From CADEED01 sp041395625 (GTDB lineage: Bacteria; Pseudomonadota; Gammaproteobacteria; Steroidobacterales; Steroidobacteraceae), in contig JAWLAE010000002.1 of assembly GCA_041395625.1 (NCBI GenBank), positions 496,001 to 560,000 of the forward strand: 64,000 nucleotides of DNA, read 5' to 3'. Below are positions 7,614 to 15,938 of the stretch, in pieces. The translations under genes and the position numbers were made by a program. Numbering within the stretch: position 1 is the stretch's first letter; the number at the start of each line of letters is the position of its first letter. The notes under the pieces were generated by a model that was not told the DNA's origin, did no database searches, and saw only the letters and a program-made list of their open reading frames with translations.

Positions 7614-8543
7614 CTACTTGACGTTAGTGGCCTTCCAGTCGGCAACAACCTTTGCCCAGCGTTGCGGGTCAGCCATGAATTCGAGCAGGTCGCCATTGGA
7701 GAATTCGACGTACTCGAAATCCGGTCGCAGGCCCGCGAGTCGCTTGTCCATCACGTTAACCGGGTCCTTGGTGTCAGTCAGCAGGATTGTTGGCACGTGG
7801 ATTTTGGCGATATCAGGCAACATATCGTAGTGGAATGCGGCCCAATGCCCGATATCGGGTCCCTGCATGAAGGCGCCAATCGTCGTCCAGGTTTGCCCAT
7901 CGAGGATTGCCTGTCGCTCGGGTTTAGCGGGGTTGAATCCGCGCGTCAGATGCGAGCCGTCAGGCACCGGCGTTCGAGGCTGTCGGTTGGGGTTGTCCAG
8001 GTAAGCTTTGGCTTCCGCAGCAGTCAATTGCGCCGCGCCGTGCAACACCAGGCCGACGACGCGATCGCTGTGGTTTGCCGCAAACGACACGGAGATATGC
8101 GCACCCGTGTGATGGCCGCCAATAACAATCTTCTCCAGTTTCAAGAAATCGAGCAACGGCACGATGTTGTCCGCGTAGTCGCGGATGCTCGGCTGCCTCG
8201 CTGGCGGATCCGACAAACCGTATCCCGGCGTGTCGACGATGATGCTGCGGATGCCCATCTTGGCTAGCTCGTTCTGCACACCCGCCCATTGGATCATCGA
8301 CATCGGCGATTGATGGAGCAACACGAGCGGGTACTTGTAGTCGCGCGGCCCGACATCACGATAGTGCAACTGGCCCATCGGTGTCCGCACGTAACCCTTG
8401 CCGCCTTTGAGGACGCCAAAGCCCTGCCAGTCGTCGACAGAAATGCCGCGGCCCAGCTCATCCGCGGATACCCGATCGGCGAGCAGCGCGCCGGCGGCAA
8501 TAGCGCACACTGTCAAGAACGTGACAACGAGCCGTTGATACAT
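7614..8543 (-). CDS. Exported alpha/beta-hydrolase-fold protein lacking the catalytic serine
   Basis: 309 residues with an N-terminal signal peptide (about 1-27) and an alpha/beta hydrolase fold: VLLHQSP at 74-80, IIVDTPGYGLSDPP at 101-114, and acid-loop LLTDTKDP at 254-261. The nucleophile elbow reads G-H-H-T-G (143-147), so His145 occupies the normal Ser/Asp position. The loop that normally carries the catalytic His reads NGDLLEFM (283-290) with no His. It may be non-catalytic or use different chemistry. It is the first of a minus-strand group with the FAD oxidase and NTF2-like genes. Confidence 0.75.
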   Translation of the reverse strand: MYQRLVVTFLTVCAIAAGALLADRVSADELGRGISVDDWQGFGVLKGGKGYVRTPMGQLHYRDVGPRDYKYPLVLLHQSPMSMIQWAGVQNELAKMGIRSIIVDTPGYGLSDPPARQPSIRDYADNIVPLLDFLKLEKIVIGGHHTGAHISVSFAANHSDRVVGLVLHGAAQLTAAEAKAYLDNPNRQPRTPVPDGSHLTRGFNPAKPERQAILDGQTWTTIGAFMQGPDIGHWAAFHYDMLPDIAKIHVPTILLTDTKDPVNVMDKRLAGLRPDFEYVEFSNGDLLEFMADPQRWAKVVADWKATNVK

Positions 8544-8633
8544 GATCTGTTACTCCAAGTGACGTCTACCAATGATGTGCAGCCGCAGTCCCGACCCCGC
8601 CAGGACGATCGCCGCGATGCGACAAGTTCGTGC

Positions 8634-10076
8634 TCAGAGCATCCGCTCCAGAATCTCGAGTATCACTCTGTCCGCCGACTCCATCGCACCCTCCATACCG
8701 CGATCGAGCCGCGCCGTGTGCTCGCCACAGAAGTGGATACGTCCGTGGCGTTGGCCAATTTGATTGGCAAAGGCACCGATCTGGCCCGGCGCCCAGGAAG
8801 CCCACGTACCGCCGGTGTAACGCTCCTTCTGCCAGGAGAAAACCTTGATTGGCGTGAGTGCTTTGGCGGCTTTGGGGCGTATACGTCTTAGAACTGTCAT
8901 GCTGCGCTCTACCAGTGCCGCCGACGTCAGCTTGTCGGCCTCGAGTGCGTCGACGCCCATCAACCAGACGGCAGCGGACTGCGTGGCGCCGCCTGGACCG
9001 TAGGGAAAAGCCAGCAGCTGGCCGATCTCGGTGTCGGTCCATAGCGTCGGTGGTAGGCCGTCCTGCTCCCAATAGGGCTCGTCAATACGAAACAACACCT
9101 GAGTGGTCGTACTGTACGTGAGTTCGTCGATACCCCGCCGCTGCGCGGGCGGCAGTTCCGGCGTGAGCTTGATGCGCCGCAACGCGGGGGCAGGCAGGGT
9201 GATGAGCGCGCGCTTTGCTTCGAAGCTGCCGTCGGGAGTCTCGATGACCACCGAATCGCCACGGTCGTGCACAGCAGACACGGGCGTGCCCAACTTCACG
9301 GGTTCCTTGAGCGCAGCAGCCATCGCCTCGGGCATGCGTTGATTGCCGCCGACGATATGAAACAACCCCTCGCGTCTACTCATGTGAGTCGCCCACGTGA
9401 TGAGTTGCAAGTGGTGCAATGCTGACACCCGGTCCGGCGCCTGCCCGTACGCCTGATTCTCGCCCACGCCGAACTTGATGGCAGCGGCGGAAATTCCTGC
9501 CTGCCGGAGCATCGCGTCGAGCGGCTTATCGTAAGCCTGCGCTGCCGGCTTGAGCCAGTCATCCAGTTCTTTGAGTGGATTGTTAGGCGCCAGCGCTTCC
9601 AGCGCGAAGCTCCATGGCAGTGTTGCTCTCAGTGGCGCCGGAAACGGATTGCCTTGGTACGTCGGCCACTCATCGACTGTGACGTACCTGCCATTGAGGT
9701 GGAAGGCAACCCGTTCGCCCAAACCATCTTTGCCGTATTCCACCGGCTCGCGGGCTCGCATCGGCTCGAGGGTCAAACCGAAGCGCGTCACCGTATCCAG
9801 GACCCGCGCGTAGAGTGCACCGATCACGCTGCCGCCGGCTTCCGGGGCGCCGGGCACATCATCGAGGGTGTAGAGTCGGCCGCCGATGCGATTGCGTGCT
9901 TCCAACACCTTGACTTTCAAGCCCTGGCCTTCCAGCTCCAGCGCAGTGCGCAGGCCCGACACGCCGGCACCCACGATGACCACATCCCAATGCGGTTCCG
10001 CGGCCCTGAGACGTGGCGCAACAACTGACAAAGCACCCAGACCGGCGACGACCTGACGTCTATTGATTGAGTTCAT
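8634..10076 (-). CDS. FAD-dependent amine oxidase (flavin monoamine oxidase family)
   Basis: 480-residue flavoprotein. A twin-arginine-type leader (INRRQVVAGLGALSVVAPRLRA) is followed by the dinucleotide motif VVIVGAGVSGLRTALELE (about 33-49) and EARNRIGGRLYT. The C-terminal FAD segment is HFCGEHTARLDRGMEGAMESADRVILEIL. This layout is that of monoamine/polyamine oxidases exported folded by Tat; the substrate cannot be read from sequence. It sits 30 bases downstream of the NTF2-like gene and 90 bases before the hydrolase, suggesting one transcription unit. Confidence 0.85.
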   Translation of the reverse strand: MNSINRRQVVAGLGALSVVAPRLRAAEPHWDVVIVGAGVSGLRTALELEGQGLKVKVLEARNRIGGRLYTLDDVPGAPEAGGSVIGALYARVLDTVTRFGLTLEPMRAREPVEYGKDGLGERVAFHLNGRYVTVDEWPTYQGNPFPAPLRATLPWSFALEALAPNNPLKELDDWLKPAAQAYDKPLDAMLRQAGISAAAIKFGVGENQAYGQAPDRVSALHHLQLITWATHMSRREGLFHIVGGNQRMPEAMAAALKEPVKLGTPVSAVHDRGDSVVIETPDGSFEAKRALITLPAPALRRIKLTPELPPAQRRGIDELTYSTTTQVLFRIDEPYWEQDGLPPTLWTDTEIGQLLAFPYGPGGATQSAAVWLMGVDALEADKLTSAALVERSMTVLRRIRPKAAKALTPIKVFSWQKERYTGGTWASWAPGQIGAFANQIGQRHGRIHFCGEHTARLDRGMEGAMESADRVILEILERML

Positions 10077-10106
10077 GAGTTGGCTCTCCCTCGAACGGTG
10101 TGTGGC

Positions 10107-10598
10107 TCAATGCCGCGGCTTGAGCGCCAGCCCGTCGGGGCTCGGTGTATCGATGTCGCGATAGATCAACCAATCACCGGCATCGTTCCTGCGCAACACG
10201 ATCAGGTAATAGCCCGGATCCACGATGTCCTTGGCGACATCGAGCGCGAGAAATCGGCCAATCACGAAGGCTACCTTGCCGAACACCCGGATTTCTTCCA
10301 CATTCGAGAACAGCTGGCGCTTGGAATCCCGATCGTAGTGATCGGAGTAGAAGCGACGCACACCGGCATGGCCGGCGTAGAGCGCCTTGTTGCGGGTGAT
10401 GATCTTCATCTCGGGGTGGTGTACCGCCACGATCCCGTCGATGTCGCCGGCGTCGCGGGCCTTGCCCCACTCGCCAAAGACAGCAACAATCGCGTCAATG
10501 TCTGTCTGCGGACCTTCCGTAACGGGCTTGTCGACGGCCCGGACGGGCGCCGCAACCGCCAGGCTCAGCACGAGCAATATACCTACTAACTTAACCAT
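10107..10598 (-). CDS. Secreted SnoaL/NTF2-like (DUF4440-type) protein
   Basis: 163 residues from the ATG at 10598. A signal peptide (MVKLVGILLVLSLAVAAPVRA) precedes a single cone-shaped NTF2-like domain: AIVAVFGEWGKARDAGDIDGIVAVHHPEMKII, later FGKVAFVIGRF and LRRNDAGDWLIYRDI. Such proteins act as small-molecule isomerases, hydrolases or binding proteins, and the specific role is unknown. A longer reading would remove the signal peptide from the N-terminus. It lies immediately upstream of the FAD oxidase on the same strand. Confidence 0.75.
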   Translation of the reverse strand: MVKLVGILLVLSLAVAAPVRAVDKPVTEGPQTDIDAIVAVFGEWGKARDAGDIDGIVAVHHPEMKIITRNKALYAGHAGVRRFYSDHYDRDSKRQLFSNVEEIRVFGKVAFVIGRFLALDVAKDIVDPGYYLIVLRRNDAGDWLIYRDIDTPSPDGLALKPRH

Positions 10599-10644
10599 GA
10601 TTCTCGGTACTCCCAGAAGTTGATAGTGCAGCATCACTCGCGCG

Positions 10645-11307
10645 TCACGCCGGCTTCCAGATGCTGAGATAGACAATCGCTGCAATGAAGATCCACAGCA
10701 CGACCAGCACGGAGGTTGCGCGCACATATATCTGCTGGATCCGCGCTTCCCGCTCGGGCGTGCTGCCTTCGCGTTCGATCACCGGCCATAGTTCGAAAAA
10801 GTGCAGCAGCTGCAACCGGATACCGATACCACTCGCGATCACACCGGCGAAACACAGCAGCTTCCAGCCGAGCCAGGGCTGCAGCTCGAGCTGGTTGCTG
10901 ATCATTCCGAGCCAGATGCCAACCAGCACGAGCAGCAGGACGTAACGGATGGCGCGGTCGATGGTGGCCAGGCGAGCGCCGCGCGGCAACTTCTGCGAGC
11001 GATGGATGACTTCGACGAATACAAGCCAGATCACGGCCACGACCGCAGCCACCACAGCGAGGCGCTCGCCGCCCGGGAAGTAGCCTAACAAGAGCCCGAG
11101 TATGCTGCCGAGCCCCGCCTGCAGCACCAGGGCGTAACGAACGTGCTGGTCCACATCCATGACGTGATCCATGAGTTTCTTGCGATCGGCAAAACGCATC
11201 TCGCCGTGATAGGACACATAGCGATAGGTGCTGTTGATGACGAGCTCGGAGCCCAGCCAATAGCCGAGTACCGCGATATGGGTTGCCAGCAAGAACACAA
11301 TCAGCAT
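10645..11307 (-). CDS. Multi-pass inner-membrane protein, paralogue of the upstream gene
   Basis: 220 residues with about six hydrophobic helices. It begins LLATHIAVLGYWLGSELVIN, with a conserved His and YWLG also present in the neighbour at 11354 (LVTLHVVLFAYWLGGDFGVF). Both share a late WKLLCF/TKLCVY helix and end in a Trp/Pro-containing helix. No family is confidently recognised; a CopD/DUF2269-like or cytochrome-like membrane protein is possible. The stop is 46 bases from the NTF2-like start, so it may share the transcript. Confidence 0.65.
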   Translation of the reverse strand: MLIVFLLATHIAVLGYWLGSELVINSTYRYVSYHGEMRFADRKKLMDHVMDVDQHVRYALVLQAGLGSILGLLLGYFPGGERLAVVAAVVAVIWLVFVEVIHRSQKLPRGARLATIDRAIRYVLLLVLVGIWLGMISNQLELQPWLGWKLLCFAGVIASGIGIRLQLLHFFELWPVIEREGSTPEREARIQQIYVRATSVLVVLWIFIAAIVYLSIWKPA

Positions 11308-11353
11308 TTCGTCGCGATCTCCGGATAGGTTGCGTCGGGACTCTAGTACACAA

Positions 11354-12079
11354 TCAAAACGGCTGTGCGATGCCTAGCCAGGCCATCAGGATGATCAGGC
11401 TCCAGAACACGAACGCCGCATATTTTGCACGGCGCCGACCATCGACGAACAACGCATCAATTTGCGGTCCCGACTCGCCTGCCTTGAGGCGGCCGAACCC
11501 TATGCGCCAACCGCGAATGCTGGTTCTGAGATACAGCCCGACGATGAGCAGCGCAGCGTACACACACAGTTTGGTCGCGACCCAATGGCTCGTGACCGGC
11601 GCGCCTTGGGTCAAGGACACGACGCCCGTGACTATCAGCACGGTTATGAGTATCACCCGCCAGCTGATGTCGATCCGTTGCCAGACGATCCCGTTCGGCG
11701 ACCTGACCGTTAGGTAGGCCATCCAGACAACCGCGAGCCAGAGGGCGCCTAACAGCCAGATGGCTGTGGGAGCCCATGGCGGGAGATCCAGCGCGCCGCG
11801 CAGAACCGCAAGGTGCAGGCCTACCACGGGCAGCAACACGATTGCCGTGCGCGGCAAGATATCGATCGCCAGGAGCGCCTGCAGGAATCGTTCGCGCTCA
11901 GCGACAGGCAGGTCCGGACGTGCGATGTAGCGCGACGTCACGAACACGCCGAAATCGCCGCCGAGCCAGTAGGCGAACAGCACGACGTGGAGCGTCACCA
12001 GCAGAAAATATGGGTCGAGCACAGAAGCCAGCCTCCCCCGGGGGGCTTTGGACGAGACTATCGCTCGTTGACCGGTCAT
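11354..12079 (-). CDS. Multi-pass inner-membrane protein, paralogue of the downstream gene
   Basis: 241 residues, about six transmembrane helices after a short basic N-terminus. Shares with the 10645-11307 product the early H...YWLG helix, mid-protein helices and the C-terminal amphipathic stretch, which points to duplication. The function is unknown. It diverges from the LysR gene, and a strong inverted repeat (12113-12135) lies between them, so it is a likely LysR target and head of the minus-strand group running down to 7614. Confidence 0.65.
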   Translation of the reverse strand: MTGQRAIVSSKAPRGRLASVLDPYFLLVTLHVVLFAYWLGGDFGVFVTSRYIARPDLPVAERERFLQALLAIDILPRTAIVLLPVVGLHLAVLRGALDLPPWAPTAIWLLGALWLAVVWMAYLTVRSPNGIVWQRIDISWRVILITVLIVTGVVSLTQGAPVTSHWVATKLCVYAALLIVGLYLRTSIRGWRIGFGRLKAGESGPQIDALFVDGRRRAKYAAFVFWSLIILMAWLGIAQPF

Positions 12080-12112
12080 GCTGCCGACACAGAATCACAA
12101 ATAGTAATAAAC

Positions 12113-12135
12113 TTACACAACTTTCAGTTGCGTAA
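12113..12135. promoter_or_regulatory. Inverted-repeat operator, probable LysR binding site
   Basis: TTACACAACT, three bases, then AGTTGCGTAA: 9 of 10 arm positions pair. It lies between the divergent membrane-protein gene and the LysR gene, eight bases before the LysR ATG. A core copy (ACAACTT-NNN-GTTGC) recurs at 14190-14204 upstream of the DUF1838 gene, supporting a shared regulator. Confidence 0.6.
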
Positions 12136-12142
12136 TACCGTC

Positions 12143-13066
12143 ATGGAACTTCATCAATTGCGCTACTTCCTGACGACGCTCGACGAGGGCAGCTTTTCCC
12201 GTGCCGCGGTCAAACATCGACTGACGCAGCAGGCGATCAGCAAGAGCATCAGTCGCCTGGAGCAGGAGCTCGGCACGAAGCTGTTCCTGCGAGACGGGCG
12301 CCAGATCAAGCCCACGGCCGCCGGCCAGATGCTCGCCGAGCACGCGCAGATGATCGATGCCGAGAGTCATCGATTCCAGCGACATCTGGGCGAGCTGTTA
12401 GGCACTACTCCCGGTGAGCTGCAGATTGGCGCGGGCCCGACCGCTGCACGGCGCCTGGTGGCCGAGGCAGTGCAACGCCTGCTGGACGATCGGCCGGAAA
12501 TCCGTATCGCAGTTTCCGCTGGCACCACGCGCAGCATGACGCCGCAACTCAAGCGCGGTGAAATCGACGTCCTTGTCAGCGTACTGGCCGAACGTAACCC
12601 CGATCCGCAACTACGGTGCGAGGTGCTCTATCGAGAGCCCACCATGTTGGTTGGCCGCGCTGAACACCCGCTGGTTAGTCGGAGCCGCGTCAGCCTGACC
12701 GACACGCTGCGGTTTCCCTGGCTGGGTGGTGCCGGTATGGACCACTGGGGCGACCTGGTCCGGAGCAGCTTCGTTGCCGCAGGACTGAAACCACCAGTGC
12801 CAAGCGTCAAAACCGATTCCTTGCCTTTCGCTTGTGGCCTGCTGGCGGGGACGGACTATCTTTCCGTACTGCCCGTCGATCTCGTGCAGCCCGACCTCGA
12901 CGCCGGCCGGCTCGCCAAAATCAATACAGCAGTAACTTGGTCGCGACCGATGGCGCTATTCTATCGGCACAACTCGATGCAATCCCCTGCCGTGAGCGCA
13001 TTTGTCAGGACGCTGCGTGTCGTGGCAAAACGCTTGGCCCGGGGCTCGAAGGGTCTATCGGCATGA
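12143..13066 (+). CDS. LysR family transcriptional regulator
   Basis: 307 residues from the ATG at 12143. The N-terminal helix-turn-helix reads MELHQLRYFLTTLDEGSFSRAAVKHRLTQQAISKSISRLEQELGTKLFLRDGRQIKPT (residues 1-58), followed by the two-lobed effector domain. The effector is unknown. The gene is divergent from the paired membrane-protein genes and convergent with the DUF1838 gene (16 bases between stops). Matching inverted repeats upstream of both neighbours suggest it controls them and itself. Confidence 0.9.
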   Translation: MELHQLRYFLTTLDEGSFSRAAVKHRLTQQAISKSISRLEQELGTKLFLRDGRQIKPTAAGQMLAEHAQMIDAESHRFQRHLGELLGTTPGELQIGAGPTAARRLVAEAVQRLLDDRPEIRIAVSAGTTRSMTPQLKRGEIDVLVSVLAERNPDPQLRCEVLYREPTMLVGRAEHPLVSRSRVSLTDTLRFPWLGGAGMDHWGDLVRSSFVAAGLKPPVPSVKTDSLPFACGLLAGTDYLSVLPVDLVQPDLDAGRLAKINTAVTWSRPMALFYRHNSMQSPAVSAFVRTLRVVAKRLARGSKGLSA

Positions 13067-13082
13067 TCCTGTCATCGGCAGT

Positions 13083-14096
13083 TCATTTCTTCTTTGCCGC
13101 TGCCGGCAGCTGCTGGACCGCGTAGTTCTCCAGGCTGGAACGATTGGGTTTGCCGTCCCATTCGGTAGGCGCCTGTAGAAATTTTGCATAGTGCTTCTCG
13201 ACATAGTCGAGCATTTTGCGCGAATGCACCTGCTCGAGATCGTCGCCCGAGCCAACCATCGCGGAGTACAGGCAAAACCCCGGCGCCGTGCCCATCAACA
13301 TCCATGGCAACCACGGCGTCCGGCGACCCCAGGTGCCGAACCAGCTAAGCCCCGTAATGCTCTTGTTCTGCATGTCCGCCGCCTGCACATGGTAGACAGT
13401 CATTTCGCTCGCAATGACCTCGGGGCCAGAGGATTCCCTCACCCATTTGTCTGGCGTAAGACTGTTGGGGTAGCGCAGGTGGACGTGGTCTTCCAGATCG
13501 AGCCAAGTACCGCGCTGGCGCCAAGGAAGGTGAAACGGCTTCATGTCACCGCCGCGGCCGGCGTTCATCGGATCGCCTTGACCGAATTCTGTGATCACGA
13601 AATTGAAGGGGTCGTTGGCGATCGGTACTACTTTCACGTCTTCATCGAGAAATGGGTTGCGCCATGTCTCCAGGACTTCACCGGTCTTGAGGTCCGTATA
13701 AAGCCCCACCTCACGCAAGAGCTTGAGATAGGAGCCGTCCTTCTGGATCTGGATTCTGGCGGTGCTGAGGCCCTCAAAGCCAAAAAGATCCTGTAGCGAC
13801 TCACCGGGGCGTGCCGCCATGACGTAGCCTCTGAACCAGCTGTGCTTTTGCTTCGTTGGATCTATATCAGAATGTAGTCGCGCCCAAGCGACCTTGTTAC
13901 CCGCACCGGTTGTAAGATCGAGGTATGGGCCTTGCAGTGCAGAGCTGGTGAGCGCAGAACCTGCAGCCGCTCTCGCCTGTTGCGACTGGGCCGCCGCCGT
14001 CATGGCACTGGCGGCGCCCAGTGCGCCCATACCTTGCAACAGATCGCGTCGATCGATCAATGTCCTTCTCCCGGTAAGCCCATCGTTGATCACCAC
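13083..14096 (-). CDS. Tat-exported DUF1838-like protein
   Basis: 337 residues. The N-terminus has a twin-arginine-type leader (TLIDRRDLLQGMGALGAASAMTAAAQ). The body contains ETWRNPFLDEDVKVVPIANDPFNFV and a Trp-rich segment, which I associate with the DUF1838 family; no enzymatic activity is established that I know of. It is convergent with the LysR gene, and its upstream region has a copy of the LysR-type repeat at 14190-14204, about 94 bases before the start. Confidence 0.65.
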   Translation of the reverse strand: MVINDGLTGRRTLIDRRDLLQGMGALGAASAMTAAAQSQQARAAAGSALTSSALQGPYLDLTTGAGNKVAWARLHSDIDPTKQKHSWFRGYVMAARPGESLQDLFGFEGLSTARIQIQKDGSYLKLLREVGLYTDLKTGEVLETWRNPFLDEDVKVVPIANDPFNFVITEFGQGDPMNAGRGGDMKPFHLPWRQRGTWLDLEDHVHLRYPNSLTPDKWVRESSGPEVIASEMTVYHVQAADMQNKSITGLSWFGTWGRRTPWLPWMLMGTAPGFCLYSAMVGSGDDLEQVHSRKMLDYVEKHYAKFLQAPTEWDGKPNRSSLENYAVQQLPAAAKKK

Positions 14097-14522
14097 TCAA
14101 GCTGCAACAGGCGCCTACCAACATAGGCGAGCAGTGGGCGTCGCGTGCCAATCTTGAGGTCAGCGAAGCACAACCAGTAGTAAATCTCGACAACTTATGG
14201 TTGCCACATCGATCGATCACTTCCTGGCGGAAACCTGGGTGGGCGCGATCGGTGAACATCGGCAAAATCAGCATAGTGCCTCAAGGTACGGATCAACGGG
14301 CCCGTGCAAAGCACTCAAACCACAGCAATCATGGCTGCAGCCAGCGGCCCGCAGCCGCTCGGACAGTCGCTGCAACAACCGACTGGTCTGGATTCGCGCA
14401 ACCGTATTCTGGCCGCAGTCGTCAATCGCCGCCAGACGTTTGAGCGACGCGCAGACCTCCAGATGATTACTGCTGGCCAAACCTGCGACGCAATACTGTT
14501 CGGCCACACCAACCATCAGCTC
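14097..14522. other. 426-base stretch without a supported gene
   Basis: Lies between the DUF1838 start and the aldehyde dehydrogenase stop. Several short open frames occur on both strands (longest about 80-90 codons, for example 14268-14516 minus), but none has a recognisable domain or a good ribosome site, and they overlap each other. The only structured element seen is the LysR-type repeat at 14190-14204. It may hold the DUF1838 promoter plus decayed coding DNA. Confidence 0.5.
14190..14204. promoter_or_regulatory. Second copy of the LysR-type repeat
   Basis: ACAACTTATGGTTGC, identical to the core at 12117-12131 (ACAACTTTCAGTTGC) except for the three central bases. It contains the inverted arms CAAC and GTTG. 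Its position, 94 bases upstream of the DUF1838 start on the minus strand, suits an activator site. Confidence 0.5.
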
Positions 14523-15938
14523 TCAGCGATCAGCACCTGAGGTGATCGCAGTCACCGGGCCACGCTGCGACACGATCGCCTTGACGCGCAGGTAACGAGC
14601 CAGACCCGCGGTGCCGAGCCGCGCGCGGCCGAGACCCGACAGCTTGAGCCCTTCCCATTCGTAGTCCATCACGAAGCTGGAGAGCGACGCGTCACCGATA
14701 CTGACCATACCCGCGTCGAGCCGTTCGGCGATCCGCTGCGCCTCGGCTTCGCTGCCAGCGAACACGTTCGCCGACAAACCATACTCGCTGTCGTTAGCCA
14801 GCTCGATCGCCTGTTCGACGCGGTCATAGGCCATTGTCGGAATCACGGGGCCGAAGGTCTCTTCATGCATCACACGCATGCTGTGGTCGACACCCGACAA
14901 GACTGTCGGCTCGCACCAACGACCGCCGCGTTCGACGATATGACCACCCAGCTCGAGCTTGGCACCGCGTGCGATTGCATCGTCGATGTGCTCGCGCACG
15001 ATGTCCGCCTGGCGGGCCATGATGAAGGGGCCGACCTGGCCTGCGGGGTCGTCACACGTGAGCTTCACGGTCCGCGCCTGCGCAAGGATCCGGGTCAGTA
15101 GCTCATCGTGCACGCGGCGATCGACATACACTCGTTCCAGCGACTGACACGCTTGCCCCGTCGCCAGCAGCGAGGCCCGCACGACGGCCGTCGCGGCTCG
15201 ATCCAGATCGGCACCCGCTGTCACGATCGCGGGGTCCTTGCCGCCCAACTCGAGAAACGCCGGAATGAAACGCTTGGCTGCGTGTTCGGCAACCAGACGG
15301 CCCGTGCGCACGCTGCCCGTACAAACCACGGCATCGACATGGTCGATGAGACTTGCGCCGGTACTGCCGGGGCCCAGCACGATGAGCACGACATCGCGCA
15401 ACGCCGGTACGGCCGCAATGAGCTTGCGCAGTGGCTCGACATAGCGCGGCGTCACCTCGCTGGGCTTGAGGACGACGCCACAGCCGGCAGCCAAAGCTGG
15501 GATCAGATCGATCATCGACAGCACGATCGGAAAATTCCACGGCGCGATGACGCCCACGACCGGATACGGCACGAGCTGCGTCCGGCCGGCGATGCCCGGG
15601 ATCATGGAGGGCCGCTCCGCACCGTGCCCGAATACCTCGACGGCGTTGGCGATCGCGGCCTGAATCATGCCGTCGACTGCAGCGATCTCTATTGCTGCGA
15701 TACGGTGACGACCGGTGTCTTGCTCGAGCGCGCGCTGCAATTCGGCGCGATGAGTAGCGAACGCAACGCACAGCTCCCGCAGCGCTGCCGAGCGCCCTGC
15801 CACACCCAGTTGCTGCCACGCTGGGGCGGCGTGCCGGACTGTCTCACACGCCGCGCGAACCGCGGCGTCATCCGCGACCTCGAATGTGTAGTCCTCGACG
15901 CCCGTCAGCGGATTGCGTGCCTTCATTTGCTGTGTCAT
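14523..15938 (-). CDS. NAD(P)-dependent aldehyde dehydrogenase family protein
   Basis: 471 residues. Catalytic features are in place: PWN at 133-135 (oxyanion Asn135), general base Glu230 in FLELGGKDP, and nucleophile Cys264 in GQACQS. It would oxidise an aldehyde to an acid; the substrate is unknown. Its start overlaps the stop of the 3-hydroxyacyl-CoA-dehydrogenase-like gene by four bases, so the two are coupled, consistent with consecutive steps in a catabolic route. Confidence 0.9.
   Translation of the reverse strand: MTQQMKARNPLTGVEDYTFEVADDAAVRAACETVRHAAPAWQQLGVAGRSAALRELCVAFATHRAELQRALEQDTGRHRIAAIEIAAVDGMIQAAIANAVEVFGHGAERPSMIPGIAGRTQLVPYPVVGVIAPWNFPIVLSMIDLIPALAAGCGVVLKPSEVTPRYVEPLRKLIAAVPALRDVVLIVLGPGSTGASLIDHVDAVVCTGSVRTGRLVAEHAAKRFIPAFLELGGKDPAIVTAGADLDRAATAVVRASLLATGQACQSLERVYVDRRVHDELLTRILAQARTVKLTCDDPAGQVGPFIMARQADIVREHIDDAIARGAKLELGGHIVERGGRWCEPTVLSGVDHSMRVMHEETFGPVIPTMAYDRVEQAIELANDSEYGLSANVFAGSEAEAQRIAERLDAGMVSIGDASLSSFVMDYEWEGLKLSGLGRARLGTAGLARYLRVKAIVSQRGPVTAITSGADR

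Noticed and set aside
10634..11353. 239-codon alternative frame over the membrane-protein gene
   Set aside because: The product is Arg/Cys-rich with no domain; the overlapping frame encodes a clean six-helix membrane protein.
14197..14516. Small open frames on both strands in the gap before the aldehyde dehydrogenase
   Set aside because: They overlap each other, lack ribosome sites and recognisable domains, and have atypical composition.
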